Below are positions 6,409 to 16,700 of a DNA stretch of 50,053 bases, in pieces; within the stretch, counting starts at the first letter, position 1; every line of letters begins with the position of its first letter. The position numbers and the translations under genes are program-made. Origin of the DNA: Thermoanaerobaculum sp. Lineage in GTDB: Bacteria; Acidobacteriota; Thermoanaerobaculia; Thermoanaerobaculales; Thermoanaerobaculaceae. The notes under the pieces are model-generated. The model searched no databases. It saw only the letters and a list, made by a program, of their open reading frames with translations, and had not been told where the DNA came from. The stretch lies in NCBI GenBank assembly GCA_025060245.1, contig JANXCP010000005.1, positions 1 to 50,053 of the forward strand, given 5' to 3'.

Positions 6409-9351
6409 ATGTTGCGTAAGGGCATCGTGGGTTTCGGTTTGTTGTGCCTTTTGGGCATGGGTCTCGCACCGCCCGCCTGGGGGCAGGTCACCACCGCCAC
6501 CCTCACGGGCAAGGTGGTGGACGAAAAGGGTGATGCCCTCCCCGGCGCCACGGTGGAGGCGGTGAACGTGGCCTCAGGTTTCGTCTTTCGCGTGGTGAGC
6601 CGAGAGGACGGTAGCTTCACGCTGGCCAATCTGCCCCCGGGCACGTACAAGGTAACCGTGTCCCTGGGCAACCTCCCCCCGCAAAGCGAGACCCTGGAGC
6701 TCCTCTTGGGTCACAGCTCCACCGTCACTTTCCGGCTCGCCACCGAGGCGCTGTTCACCGAGGAGGTGGTGGTGATTGGCAGTCGGGTGGTGGATACCCG
6801 CAGTCCGGAAATTGCCACCAGCATTACCCCTGAGCAGCTGCTCTTCCTCCCGCAGCGGGAACGGAACTTCATTAACTTTGCCGCCCTCGCACCGGGGGTG
6901 TACGTGGACCCGCGCGAGGATTCCAATCGCTACTTCCGCGGGGCGGCTGGCTCAGCCAAGCAGGTGAACGCCTTTGTGGACGGGCTTTCCTACAAGAACG
7001 ACTTGATGGAAGGGGGAGCGTTCATGCAGGACGCCTCCCGGGGCAACCCATTCCCGCAAAACGCCGTGCAGGAATTTCAGGTGCTCACGCAGAACTACAA
7101 AGCAGAGTACGAAAAATCTGCCTCGGCGGTGATCACCGCCGTGACCAAGTCGGGTGGCAACGTCCTGGCCGGTGATTTCTTTTACTCTTACCAAAACAAG
7201 GACATGGTGACCCTGGACCGTCTCTCCAAAGAGCGGGGATTTTCCAAGCCCGACTACAAGCGCCAGCTGGCTGGCCTGTCCTTGGGCGGGCCCTTCATCA
7301 AGGACAAGCTCCACTTCTTCCTGTCCTACGAGGCAAACCGCCAGGACCGGTTCAACCAGGTCTTTCGCGGTCCTCAATGGGATTCCGCGCGGGTACCTGC
7401 AGCGCTGAAGCAGCGGCTGTCCCAGTACCCGGTGGGGAACATCAAGGCACCCTTTGCGTCCGACCTGTACTTCGGCAAGCTCACGTGGCAACCCTCCCTC
7501 GGGGCCACCGTGGACCTTTCCCTCTACAGCCGCGATGAAGATGAGCGGCGGGGTTTTGGCGGCCAGCGCGTGGAAGAGGGGGCGGAGCGATTCCGCATCA
7601 GCACCGATGCGCTGGTGGCAAAGTGGTCATCCCTTTGGGGGCAGAGCCACTTCAACGAGCTCACCCTCACCCACCAGGAAATGCGTTGGTTCCCCTCGGC
7701 CCTGGGAAGCCCCACACCGCGGCAAAACTACATTGGTCTGTTGGACGTGGGCAGCAAGGACGCCAGCCAGGACTTCACGCAAAAACGCCTGGGAATCCGT
7801 GAAGACTTGAGCAGCTACTTCAGCTGGCGCGGAGATCACGCCACCAAGTTAGGGATCTCGGCCAACTTCATGGACTACCGGATCGTCAAGACCCTCTTCC
7901 CCAACGCCTACTACGAGTACCGGGAGGCAGAGAGCTGGCAATACCCCGTTCTGGCTCGCTTGGGCTTTGGCGATCCGAAGCTTTCCTTCAGTAACAACCA
8001 GTTTGGCCTCTACGCCCAGGACGATTGGCGGATCACCCCGTCTCTGACCATCTCGTTGGGGCTGCGCTGGGATTACGAGAGCAACATGCTCAACAACGAC
8101 TGGGAAACCCCTGCAGCGCTTTTGGCCGCCATGCGAACCGCTTGTAAGACCTACAGCCAGCCGGTGGGGGGGAAAAACCGCTGGTGCCTTACCGATTTCC
8201 TTGACTTCAAACGCTTTACCACCGATGGCAACCAACGGGATCCGTACAAGGGGATGATCCAGCCCCGTCTGGGCTTTTCCTGGGATGCTTCAGGCAAAGG
8301 CACCACGGTGATCTACGGCGGTTGGGGAAAGTACTACGACCGCATTGCCCTCAACGACATCTTTGACGAGAAATACCGGCACACCTACAAGATCTACACC
8401 TTCTGCTTTGTTCCCGGCGCCTGCTCCAGCCCCATTGCCTGGCGTCCGGAGTACGCCACCCCGCAGGGGTTGCGGCAGATCATCGCCTCGGGCCAAGCCC
8501 CCGGACCGGAAGTGTTCCTGGTGGCCAACGACATGAAGCCCCCGCGCAGCGATCAATGGACCTTGGGGGTACGGCACCAACTGGGGCGGTGGTTGGTGGG
8601 AGCTTCCTACGCGGGCGTACGAACCTATAACCTCATGGCCTGGGTGTTCGCCGACCTGCCCCCAGGGACCTCCTTCAACGATCGGTGGAGCGGCCAGGTG
8701 CCCATCCCCGGTTACGCCCGCGCCTTTAAGACCTCCACCGCACGCAAGACCAAGTACGACGCCTTCTACCTCACGTTGGATCGGCCGTTCACCGCGGATA
8801 GCAAATGGGGCGCCAACATCGCGTACACCTACGGCAAGGCCGAGGCGTTCGGCCCGGGTACCGACGGCGTCATCTTTGCCCTGGACTACACCGGCCCCGA
8901 GACCTTTGACTGGCACCCGGCCGACTACGACGAGCGCCACCGCCTGGTGGCCAGCGGTACGGTGGCCTTGCCCTTGGGCTTGCGCCTGTCCAGCATCCTC
9001 ACCCTGGGCTCGGGCACTCCCTTCACCATTTACGACGCCTCCCGGGGATGGAACAACTTCCGCGTGCGGTTCGGTGCCGGTCGTTTTGAAAAGCGCAGCT
9101 TCCTGGGCATCAAGGAGTGGGTCTACCGCTCCGTAGACCTGCGCCTTGACTGGGAGACGCCGCTGTTTGCCGGGGTTCGCCTTGGCCTTTCCGGTGAGGC
9201 CTTCAACGTGTTCAACTTCGTCAACGAGGGCTGCCCCGGGTGGGGTACAGGGTTCATCCCTCCGGCGGGTGAAACCAACGCCAGCTTTGGCAAGGGCGAG
9301 TGTCAGTTCAACACCCGGCGGTACCAGGTAGGTGCTCGCATTAGCTTTTAG
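6409..9351 (+). CDS. TonB-dependent outer-membrane receptor, Oar-like, of the glucan locus
   Basis: The product is 980 residues. A signal peptide (ending PPAWGQ) is followed by a carboxypeptidase-regulatory-like beta-sandwich at about 27-110 (GKVVDEKGDALPGATVEA, LPPGTYKVTV). A plug domain comes next (ITPEQLLFLP, NAVQEFQVLTQNYKAEY), then a long beta-barrel ending in a terminal aromatic residue (ARISF). It should import oligosaccharides across the outer membrane using TonB energy. There is no SusD-like partner, as is common for this receptor type in Acidobacteriota. A strong ribosome site GGAGGTAGGT precedes the ATG. The position after lacI and before the GH144-like gene argues for a glucan substrate. 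A strong terminator follows directly. Confidence 0.93.
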   Translation: MLRKGIVGFGLLCLLGMGLAPPAWGQVTTATLTGKVVDEKGDALPGATVEAVNVASGFVFRVVSREDGSFTLANLPPGTYKVTVSLGNLPPQSETLELLLGHSSTVTFRLATEALFTEEVVVIGSRVVDTRSPEIATSITPEQLLFLPQRERNFINFAALAPGVYVDPREDSNRYFRGAAGSAKQVNAFVDGLSYKNDLMEGGAFMQDASRGNPFPQNAVQEFQVLTQNYKAEYEKSASAVITAVTKSGGNVLAGDFFYSYQNKDMVTLDRLSKERGFSKPDYKRQLAGLSLGGPFIKDKLHFFLSYEANRQDRFNQVFRGPQWDSARVPAALKQRLSQYPVGNIKAPFASDLYFGKLTWQPSLGATVDLSLYSRDEDERRGFGGQRVEEGAERFRISTDALVAKWSSLWGQSHFNELTLTHQEMRWFPSALGSPTPRQNYIGLLDVGSKDASQDFTQKRLGIREDLSSYFSWRGDHATKLGISANFMDYRIVKTLFPNAYYEYREAESWQYPVLARLGFGDPKLSFSNNQFGLYAQDDWRITPSLTISLGLRWDYESNMLNNDWETPAALLAAMRTACKTYSQPVGGKNRWCLTDFLDFKRFTTDGNQRDPYKGMIQPRLGFSWDASGKGTTVIYGGWGKYYDRIALNDIFDEKYRHTYKIYTFCFVPGACSSPIAWRPEYATPQGLRQIIASGQAPGPEVFLVANDMKPPRSDQWTLGVRHQLGRWLVGASYAGVRTYNLMAWVFADLPPGTSFNDRWSGQVPIPGYARAFKTSTARKTKYDAFYLTLDRPFTADSKWGANIAYTYGKAEAFGPGTDGVIFALDYTGPETFDWHPADYDERHRLVASGTVALPLGLRLSSILTLGSGTPFTIYDASRGWNNFRVRFGAGRFEKRSFLGIKEWVYRSVDLRLDWETPLFAGVRLGLSGEAFNVFNFVNEGCPGWGTGFIPPAGETNASFGKGECQFNTRRYQVGARISF

Positions 9352-9360
9352 CTCCAACCG

Positions 9361-9394
9361 GGGGGTCGGGCGGTCCACGCCCGACCCCCTTTTT
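9361..9394 (+). terminator. Strong intrinsic terminator after the TonB receptor gene
   Basis: A perfect 12-bp stem GGGGGTCGGGCG (9361-9372) pairs with 9378-9389 across a 5-base loop and is followed by TTTTT (9390-9394). It lies between the receptor gene and the GH144-like lipoprotein gene (GTG at 9407). Downstream genes would be expressed by read-through or by a promoter that I cannot see. Confidence 0.9.
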
Positions 9395-9406
9395 CTTGGA
9401 GGGGCC

Positions 9407-10828
9407 GTGAGCCTGTTGGTGTGTCTGCTGCTCCTGCCCCTGGGATGCTTTTCCGGTGACGGTGCGGCCACCGGGGCCGCTCCCCGTGGCCGCCTGGACC
9501 GGGTTTGGTGGACCCCGCTTTTGGAAGATCTTCACCAGCGTACCTTTGCCTTCTTTTGGGAACGAGCCGACCCGACCACCGGCTTGGTCCCCGATCGGTG
9601 GCCCACCCCTTCCTTTTCCAGCATTGCCGCCGTGGGGTTTGCCCTCACCGCCTACCCGGTCGGGGTGGAGCGCGGCTGGATCTCCCGCCAACAGGCGCGG
9701 GAGCGCACCTTGCGCACCCTGCGCTTTTTTGCCACCGCGCCCCAAGGACCTGAGGCTTCCGGTACTGCCGGTTACCGCGGGTTTTTTTACCACTTCTTGC
9801 GCATGGATACCGGCACGCGCTTCGCCGACGTGGAGCTTTCCTCCGTGGACACCGCCCTTTTCTTGGCCGGGGCTCGGTTGGCCGCCCGCTACTTTGCCGC
9901 TGACCACCCGGAGGAAGCGGAAATTCGCCAGCTGGCAGACCACCTCACGGCGCAAGTGGACTGGCAGTGGATGCAACCCCGGCCGCCGCGGGTGGCCATG
10001 GGCTGGAAGCCGGAAACCGGCTTTTTGGTGGCCGATTGGTGGGGTTACAACGAGGCCATGGTCCTCTACCTCTTAGCCCTGGGCTCCCCCACCTATCCGG
10101 TGGGGCCAGAGGCCTGGCAGGCCTGGGTATCTTCCTACCGGTGGGGGAGCTTTTTCGGCTACGAGCACGTGGGGTTTGGACCCCTTTTCGGTCATCAGTA
10201 CTCCCACGTGTGGGTGGATTTCCGCGGTCTCGCCGACGCCTACATGCGCAGCAAGGGCATTGACTACTTTGAGAACTCTCGGCGGGCGGTGTTGGCCCAG
10301 CGCGCCTACGCCGCCGCCAACCCAGCCGCCTGGCAGGGGTACAGCCGCAACATCTGGGGGCTGTCCGCGTGTGACGGTCCGGCCGATGTGACCCTCCCCG
10401 TCCACGGGCAGCCGCGGCGTTTCTACACCTATGCCGCCCGTGGGGCTTCCCACACGGAGATCCTGGACGACGGCACCCTCTGCCCCACGGCGGTGATCTC
10501 CTCCATCGTCTTTGCCCCTGAGGTGGTGATTCCCGCCATTGAGGCCATGTACCGCCGCTACGGGGCCTGGTTGTACGGGGTTTACGGTTTTCTGGATGCC
10601 TACAACCCTACCTTTCAGTTCACCGATGTGCCCTTGGGGCACGGGCGGGTGGTGCCAGGGGTGGGGTGGTTTGACACCGACTACCTGGGGATTGACCAGG
10701 GGCCGATCGTGGCCATGTTGGAAAACTACCGCTCGGAGCTGATCTGGCGCCTCATGCGGCAAGATCCGGTGATCCGTACCGGCCTAGTGCGGGCAGGATT
10801 TTCCGGCGGGTGGCTAGACCAACCGTGA
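9407..10828 (+). CDS. GH144-like (Glycoamylase, PF10091) lipoprotein, putative endo-beta-glucanase
   Basis: The product is 473 residues from the GTG at 9407, preceded by GGAGGGG. It starts with a lipoprotein signal (LLLPLGC), so it is a periplasmic or surface-anchored enzyme. The fold is an (alpha/alpha)6 barrel: TFAFFWERADPTTGLVPDR at the start, FYHFLRMDTG, then the PF10091 hallmark GHQYSHVWVDFRG (about residue 262 on) and DYFENSRRAVLAQRAY, ending NIWGLSACDGP. In CAZy this domain defines GH144, whose founding member is an endo-beta-1,2-glucanase. Here it should cut incoming glucan into oligosaccharides for the adjacent ABC importer. The next gene starts inside its stop (GTGA). Linkage specificity is inferred, not seen. 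Confidence 0.87.
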   Translation: MSLLVCLLLLPLGCFSGDGAATGAAPRGRLDRVWWTPLLEDLHQRTFAFFWERADPTTGLVPDRWPTPSFSSIAAVGFALTAYPVGVERGWISRQQARERTLRTLRFFATAPQGPEASGTAGYRGFFYHFLRMDTGTRFADVELSSVDTALFLAGARLAARYFAADHPEEAEIRQLADHLTAQVDWQWMQPRPPRVAMGWKPETGFLVADWWGYNEAMVLYLLALGSPTYPVGPEAWQAWVSSYRWGSFFGYEHVGFGPLFGHQYSHVWVDFRGLADAYMRSKGIDYFENSRRAVLAQRAYAAANPAAWQGYSRNIWGLSACDGPADVTLPVHGQPRRFYTYAARGASHTEILDDGTLCPTAVISSIVFAPEVVIPAIEAMYRRYGAWLYGVYGFLDAYNPTFQFTDVPLGHGRVVPGVGWFDTDYLGIDQGPIVAMLENYRSELIWRLMRQDPVIRTGLVRAGFSGGWLDQP

Positions 10829-12084
10829 GGGCTCTTGCAATCTTCCTCGCCGGCGGGGCGGTGGCCTGTGGAGGCGCCGATTCCCCGCCACCTACCCTGG
10901 TGTTTTGGGCCCTGGGCAGGGAAGGGGAAGTGGTGGAGCGCCTGCTGCCAGGATTTGCCCAAGAAAACCCGGGGCTTTCGGTTCGCGTGCAGCAAATCCC
11001 CTTCACCGCAGCCCACGAGAAGCTCCTCACCGCCTACGTGGGCCGCAGCACCCCCGACGTGGCCCAGGTGGGAAACACTTGGATTGCCGAGCTGGTGGCC
11101 TTGGACGCCCTGGAGCCCTTGGACCCCTGGCTGGCCCACCAGCCCTCCCTGCGAGCCGAGGACCACTTCCCCGGGATCTGGGCCACCAACGTGGTGCGGG
11201 GTCGGCTGTGGGGGATCCCCTGGTACGTGGACACGCGCGTGCTGTTCTACCGGCGCGATTTGGTGGCGCGGGCGGGTTTTTCCCACATGCCCAAGGACTG
11301 GGCTGGGCTGCGACAGCTGGCCGAGGAGCTCATCAAACGGAAGCTGGCCCCCTACGCCTTCTACCTGCCCACCGACGAGTGGGTGTTTCTCGTGCTGTTG
11401 GCCATGCAGGCCGGTTCGGTGCTGGTGGATGAACAGCTGGAGCCGCAGTTCTGCCAACCCGCCTTTCTTCAGGCCTTGGGCTTTTATGCCGACTTGTTCC
11501 GCCAGCGGTTGGCACCGGTCATGGGCAACGCGCAAATGGGCAACTACTACCAGCGCTTCGCCGACGGGTTTTTTGCCCTGTACGTCACCGGCCCGTGGAA
11601 CTTGGGCGAGTTCCGCCGGCGCCTGCCTGAGGCGCTGCAGGAGAGCTGGCATACCGTGCCCCTGCCCGCACCCGCTGCGCAGGACTTTCCCGGGGTCTCC
11701 TTGGCCGGCGGTTCCTCGTTGGTGGTCTTTCGCCGTTCCCCGCACAAGGAGCAGGCGCTGCGCCTGCTGGCCTACCTCAACCGCCCGCAGGTGCAGGTGG
11801 CTTTCTACCAACTGGTGGGGGACCTGCCGGCGAACCGGCGGGCCTGGGAGGACCCCCTGTTGGCGCAAGATCCGCGCTTGGCCGCCTTTCGCCTGCAGCT
11901 GACCCGGGTGCAGCCGCTGCCCCAGTTGCCGGAGGTGGAACAGCTCATGCAGCGGCTGTGGGAAGTGGTGGAGCCGGCCCTGCGAGGGCAGGCTACCCTC
12001 GCGGAGGTTTGTGGGCACATGGATGAAGAGGCGCGACGGATTCTGGCCAAACGCCGGTGGCTGCGGCAGCGGGGCAAGCTATGA
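10825..12084 (+). CDS. ABC sugar transporter, extracellular solute-binding lipoprotein
   Basis: The product is 419 residues from the GTG at 10825, overlapping the preceding stop. A lipobox AVACGG gives an N-terminal lipid-anchored Cys. The mature protein is a family-1 solute-binding protein (MalE type): LVFWALGREGEVVERLLPGFAQ, VQQIPFTAAHEKLLTAYVG, TPDVAQVGNTW and LWGIPWYVDTRVLFYRRD. It should capture oligosaccharides released by the GH144-like enzyme and pass them to the two permeases encoded next. Binding lipoproteins of this kind are typical for family-1 importers. The ligand is inferred from neighbours only. Confidence 0.92.
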   Translation: MRALAIFLAGGAVACGGADSPPPTLVFWALGREGEVVERLLPGFAQENPGLSVRVQQIPFTAAHEKLLTAYVGRSTPDVAQVGNTWIAELVALDALEPLDPWLAHQPSLRAEDHFPGIWATNVVRGRLWGIPWYVDTRVLFYRRDLVARAGFSHMPKDWAGLRQLAEELIKRKLAPYAFYLPTDEWVFLVLLAMQAGSVLVDEQLEPQFCQPAFLQALGFYADLFRQRLAPVMGNAQMGNYYQRFADGFFALYVTGPWNLGEFRRRLPEALQESWHTVPLPAPAAQDFPGVSLAGGSSLVVFRRSPHKEQALRLLAYLNRPQVQVAFYQLVGDLPANRRAWEDPLLAQDPRLAAFRLQLTRVQPLPQLPEVEQLMQRLWEVVEPALRGQATLAEVCGHMDEEARRILAKRRWLRQRGKL

Positions 12085-12959
12085 GCGAACGGCGTGCCGG
12101 CTGGCTGTTCATCGCCCCTGCCCTGCTGCTGCTGGTGGTGTTCTTCCTCCTCCCCGTGGCCCTGGGGTTGGTGCTCGCCGTCACCGACTTTGACATTTAC
12201 GCGCTAGGAGATCCCTCCGCGGTGCGCTTTGTGGGCGCGGAAAACTTCCGCCAAATGGTGAAAAACCCGCTCTTCTTCCGCGCCCTGGTGAACACCTGCT
12301 ACTTCGTGGGCGTGGGTGGAACCCTTTCCATCCTCCTTTCCCTTCTCGCGGCCCTGGCTTTGGCTTCCCCCCTATGCCGGTGGCGCGGCTTTTTCCGCAC
12401 CGTGTACTTTGCCCCGGTGGTCCTGACCATGGTGGCGGTGGCCGTGGTCTTCCGCACCCTCTACCACCCCGATTTCGGCCTCCTCAACCGCTTCCTTAAG
12501 CTGTTTGGTGTCGAGCCGATCTTTTGGCTGGGCGACCCCGCCTGGGCCATGCCCGCCATCATCCTCCTCGCCCTGTGGAAGAACTTTGGCTACAACATGG
12601 TCATCTTTCTTGCTGGGCTTTCCACCATTCCGCCCACGCTGTATGAGGCGGCCAGCCTGGACGGGGCATCCCGGTGGCAGCAGTTTTGGCACATCACCCT
12701 ACCCGGCCTGCGACCTACCCTGGTTTTCGTCCTCATCACCACCCTCATTGGGTACTTCCAGCTGTTTGCTGAGCCTTACGTGATGACCGGTGGCGGGGGA
12801 CCGGTGAACGCCACCCTTTCCCTCGTGCTGCACATGTACAAGGAAGGGTTCCGCTGGTGGAACATGGGCTACGCCGCAGCGGTGGCGGTGGTCCTCTTTG
12901 CCCTCATCTTGCTGGTCACCGCGCCCTTGCGCTGGTACCAAAGGAGGTGGTCCCCATGA
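12081..12959 (+). CDS. ABC sugar transporter permease, MalF type
   Basis: The product is 292 residues from the ATG at 12081, which overlaps the upstream stop (ATGA). The first membrane segment is WLFIAPALLLLVVFFLLP, and about six segments are visible. The EAA loop that docks the ATPase reads YEAASLDGASRWQQFWHITLP. It is the first of two inner-membrane permeases of a family-1 carbohydrate importer. It works with the binding protein at 10825, the second permease at 12956 and, most likely, the ATPase encoded 8 kb downstream at 20641. Confidence 0.94.
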   Translation: MSERRAGWLFIAPALLLLVVFFLLPVALGLVLAVTDFDIYALGDPSAVRFVGAENFRQMVKNPLFFRALVNTCYFVGVGGTLSILLSLLAALALASPLCRWRGFFRTVYFAPVVLTMVAVAVVFRTLYHPDFGLLNRFLKLFGVEPIFWLGDPAWAMPAIILLALWKNFGYNMVIFLAGLSTIPPTLYEAASLDGASRWQQFWHITLPGLRPTLVFVLITTLIGYFQLFAEPYVMTGGGGPVNATLSLVLHMYKEGFRWWNMGYAAAVAVVLFALILLVTAPLRWYQRRWSP

Positions 12960-13777
12960 ACCGCTGGGTCCGGCCGCTCCTGCTGCACGCTGCCTTAGTT
13001 GCCGGGGTCGTGGCCATCCTCGCCCCCCTCCTGTGGATGGTGGGGGTCTCCCTCATGCCCACCGGCGCCTCGCAAGTGGAGCCGCCGCCGCTGCTGCCGA
13101 AACAACCCACGCTGGAGCAGTACCGCCAGCTCTTCCTCAGGCTGAACTTGGCGCGGGCCCTGGGCAACTCCCTGCTGGTGTCCCTTGGGGCCACCCTCTG
13201 CGCGGTGGTGTGCAACGGCTTGGCGGGTTACGCCTTTGCCTGTCTGCGTTTTCGCGGGCGCGACCGGCTGTTTGCCGCACTCCTCCTGTTGCTCCTCATC
13301 CCAGGGCAGGTGGCCATACTCCCGTTGTTCTTGCTCCTACGCACCCTGGGGTTGACCAACACCCTGGTGGGGGTGGCCTTGCCCAGCTTCGCTTCGGTCT
13401 TCGGCATCTTCATGGTGCGGCAGTACGCCCTCTCCATCCCCCAAGAGCTCCTGGAGGCGGCACGGGTGGACGGGGCCAGTGAAGGGAGGATTGCCCTCCA
13501 GGTGGTTTTTCCCCTGCTGCGGCCGGTGCTGGTGACCCTGGCAGCGTTCACCTTTGTTGGCACTTGGAACGACTTCCTTTGGCCTTTGGTGGTGCTAAGC
13601 GATGAGCGCTGGTACACCTTGCCGGTGGCCCTGGCCACCCTGGCGGGGGAGCATACCCACGACGCCGAGCTGATGATGGCCGGCGCCGTCATGACCATGG
13701 CCCCTGTGCTGCTGGTCTTTGCCTTTTTACAGCGGCACTACATACGAGGGCTCACCCTGGGAGGGGTGAAGGAATGA
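12956..13777 (+). CDS. ABC sugar transporter permease, MalG type
   Basis: The product is 273 residues from the ATG at 12956, overlapping the stop of the first permease and preceded by AAGGAGGTGG. Six hydrophobic segments are visible. The EAA loop reads LEAARVDGASEGRIALQVV, characteristic of MalG/LacG-type permeases, and FTFVGTWNDFLWPL lies near the end. It pairs with the MalF-type permease to form the inner-membrane channel. The downstream glycosidase-like gene begins in an ATGA overlap, so importer and enzyme genes are translationally linked. Confidence 0.94.
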   Translation: MNRWVRPLLLHAALVAGVVAILAPLLWMVGVSLMPTGASQVEPPPLLPKQPTLEQYRQLFLRLNLARALGNSLLVSLGATLCAVVCNGLAGYAFACLRFRGRDRLFAALLLLLLIPGQVAILPLFLLLRTLGLTNTLVGVALPSFASVFGIFMVRQYALSIPQELLEAARVDGASEGRIALQVVFPLLRPVLVTLAAFTFVGTWNDFLWPLVVLSDERWYTLPVALATLAGEHTHDAELMMAGAVMTMAPVLLVFAFLQRHYIRGLTLGGVKE

Positions 13778-16700
13778 TCCCATTGCTTGCAGTGGCCAGT
13801 CTGGTCCAAGCGAGCGCGACCGTACCGCTGCTGAACACTGCTGAGGCGTGGTGGCCGGTGGCCGCGGAGGGGGTGCAGGTGGAGCTCACCTCCACCCCAC
13901 CTTGCCCCCTGTTGGTGCGCTACAACTTCCACCACGTGGCGGGCTGGGCCGGGGCGGCCACCGCCCTGGACCTGGCTGCCCCACCGGGCTTTGCCGTGCT
14001 GCTCCGTGTGTCGGGTAAGGGGACGCCAAACACGCTGGAGGTCAAGCTAAAGGACGGCGAGAACGTCTTTTGGCACGTCCGCCCTGCCTTCCTCCCGCGG
14101 CAGCCAGCGCAGGAGCTGTGGATCCCCCACCAGCTCATCACCTTTGCTTGGGGCCCGCAAGCGGCGGAACGGCCAGCGCGCATCTCCGGGGTCGAGGTGG
14201 TGCTTTCTGCCCAGTCGGGCGGTGAAGGGGAGCTGTGCCTGCAGGCCCTGGAACTGCAAACGTTTTCCACACCGGTGAAACTTGCCTTGACCAACCTTCA
14301 GGCCTCCTCATCTGCCGCCCCTCACCCTCCCTCCCTGGCGCGGGACGGGAACCCTGCCACCTTTTGGCAAGGTAAGGAGGGCGAGCTGGCCACCCTAAGT
14401 TGGGAGCTCGTTCCCCAGCGCCCCTTGGCCGGCCTGGTCCTGCACTGGGGTCCTACCCCCCCTCGTCACCTCCGGGTGCGGGTCCAACACCAGGGGGAAT
14501 GGGGTTGGCTGGCGGATCAAGCCCCACCCCCTGGCCCTCTGGCGGCAATCCCCTTCGGGGAGGTGGGGACGATTCAAGCCTGCGCGGTGGAGCTGCAGCC
14601 TCCACCAGGGGGAGCGGTGGCGGTGGCCGAAGTGGAGCTGGCCGAAGCCATCCCCTCAGGAGAGCTCACCTGGGCTTGGGAGCGGTGGGCTCGGGCCACA
14701 CCCCGTGGGACCTTCCCCCGCGCCCTTTCCTCCCAGCAGGTGTACTGGACGGTCACCGCCCTCCCTGAGGGCGAGCTGAAGTTACTGGTATCCGAGGACG
14801 GGGCGGTGGAGCTGGACCCCAGGGGGATCACCTTGGAGCCCATGGTACAGGTGGGTGAGCGGTTGTTTACCTGGGCCGATGTGGAGATCAGTCAGCACCT
14901 GGAGCAAAACTCCTTGCCCCTGCCGGAAGTGCGCTGGCGTGGCCCGGACTGGCAGTTGCGCTGGGCCGCCCGTGTGGCCCGCTGGGCCGGGTGGGAGGTG
15001 GTGCTCCTCCGGGGGTGTCTGGGAAACCCCACCGGCAGCCCCATCCGTGGAAAGCTCTGGGTCTTGTTGCGGCCGTTTCGGGTGCCACCACCCTGGGCAT
15101 CCTTGAACTTGCCCGCGCCAGTGGCGCCGGTGGTGCGCCTGGAGGCCAATTCCACCCTGCAGGTGAACGGGCAGTGGCAGGTGGTTGGGTACCCACCCAC
15201 GTCGTGGCGGTGTGTGCCCTTTACCTCGGGGGAAGTGGGGGTTTGGTTGCGAGCAGGACTCTCCCCGCCCAGCCAGCGGGTGGAAGACCCTCACGGCGGT
15301 GCTTCGGCGGCTGCCGCCTGGCCCTTTGACTTGCCGCCAGGGGAAAAGCGCTGTTGGCAGCTGGTGGTGGCTCCGCCCGCGGTCGCCAAACCCGCGGAAG
15401 AGGTGCTGGTGCACTGGTCTCAGTTGTGGGCGCAAGCCCAGCGCGAGTGGGAGCGGGCGCTCCCCACCTTTGAATTGGCCCTCCCCGGTTGGCCGGGAAG
15501 CCCCGTGGAGCTGGTACGGGCGAACTTGGCCTTCATCCTTGCCCATCGGCACGGGGCGGCCCTGCAGCCCGGCTCGCGGCAGTACGCCCGCCAGTGGATC
15601 CGCGATGCCCATGGTATTGGCCTGGTGCTCTTGCGCTTCGGCCTCTTCCACCCCGTGCGCCAGTTCCTGCACCACTTTGCCCGTTTCCAGTTCGCCGACG
15701 GGCGCATTCCCTGTTGCGTGGACCGTCGCGGCGCAGACCCGGTGCCCGAGCACGACAGCCACGGGCAGTTCTTGGCCCTCTTAGGCGCGTACACTGCCTA
15801 CGCCGGGGAGATTGCCACCGCCTCTGCCCTTTGGCCGCAGGTGGAGCGCACGGTGGACGCCCTCTTCCGCCTGCGGGGGCAGCGCCTTGGCGCCCCCTTC
15901 CAGGCCGGCGACGCCCAACACTTCTTCGGCCTCCTGCCACCCTCCATTTCCCATGAGGGCTACAGTGCGTTCCCCGTGCACTCCTACTGGGACAACCTAT
16001 GGGCCTTGGCGGGGCTGCGGGAGGCGGCCTGGCTGGCCCACCGCTTGGGCCACTTCCCCCAGGCAGAGGTCTGGACCCAACAGGGAGAGTCCTGGGCAAG
16101 GGATTTGTTGACCTCAATGGAGCGGGTACGCCGTCACCACCAGCTCCCCTTTGTGCCCGCCAGCGCCGACCTGGGGGACGAGGACCCCACCTCCCTGGCC
16201 GTGGCCTGGAACCTCAACCTGACGGCGGTGACGGGGGCCAGCTTGCCTTGGCGGGAAACCTTCCAGCGGGCTTTGGAGCACCGGCGCAGGCGGCACAGGG
16301 AGGCCCCATGGGTGGAGTACACCCCCTATGAGGCGCGGGTGGCCGGTGCCCTGGTTCGCCTGGGCTGGCGAGAGGAAGCGTGGGAGCTGCTGCGGGTCAT
16401 CGCCCAGGATCGCCGCCCGCCCGGGTGGCAAGGGTGGCCGGAGGTGATCACCCGCGATCCGCGGCTGCCCAAGTTCGTGGGCGACATGCCCCACGGCTGG
16501 ATTGCGGCGGAGTTCCTCAACGCCCTGCTGGACACCCTGGCCTACCCGGAGGGGGACTCCCTGCGGGTGGCGGCGGGCATCCCGGAGCGCTTCCTCGCCC
16601 CCGGGCAACGCCTGGCTGTGGGGCCCTTGGCGACCCCCTGGGGGTGGTGCTCCCTCCACGCCGAAGGGACCCCCACACGCTACGTGTTTTCCCTTGCCGG

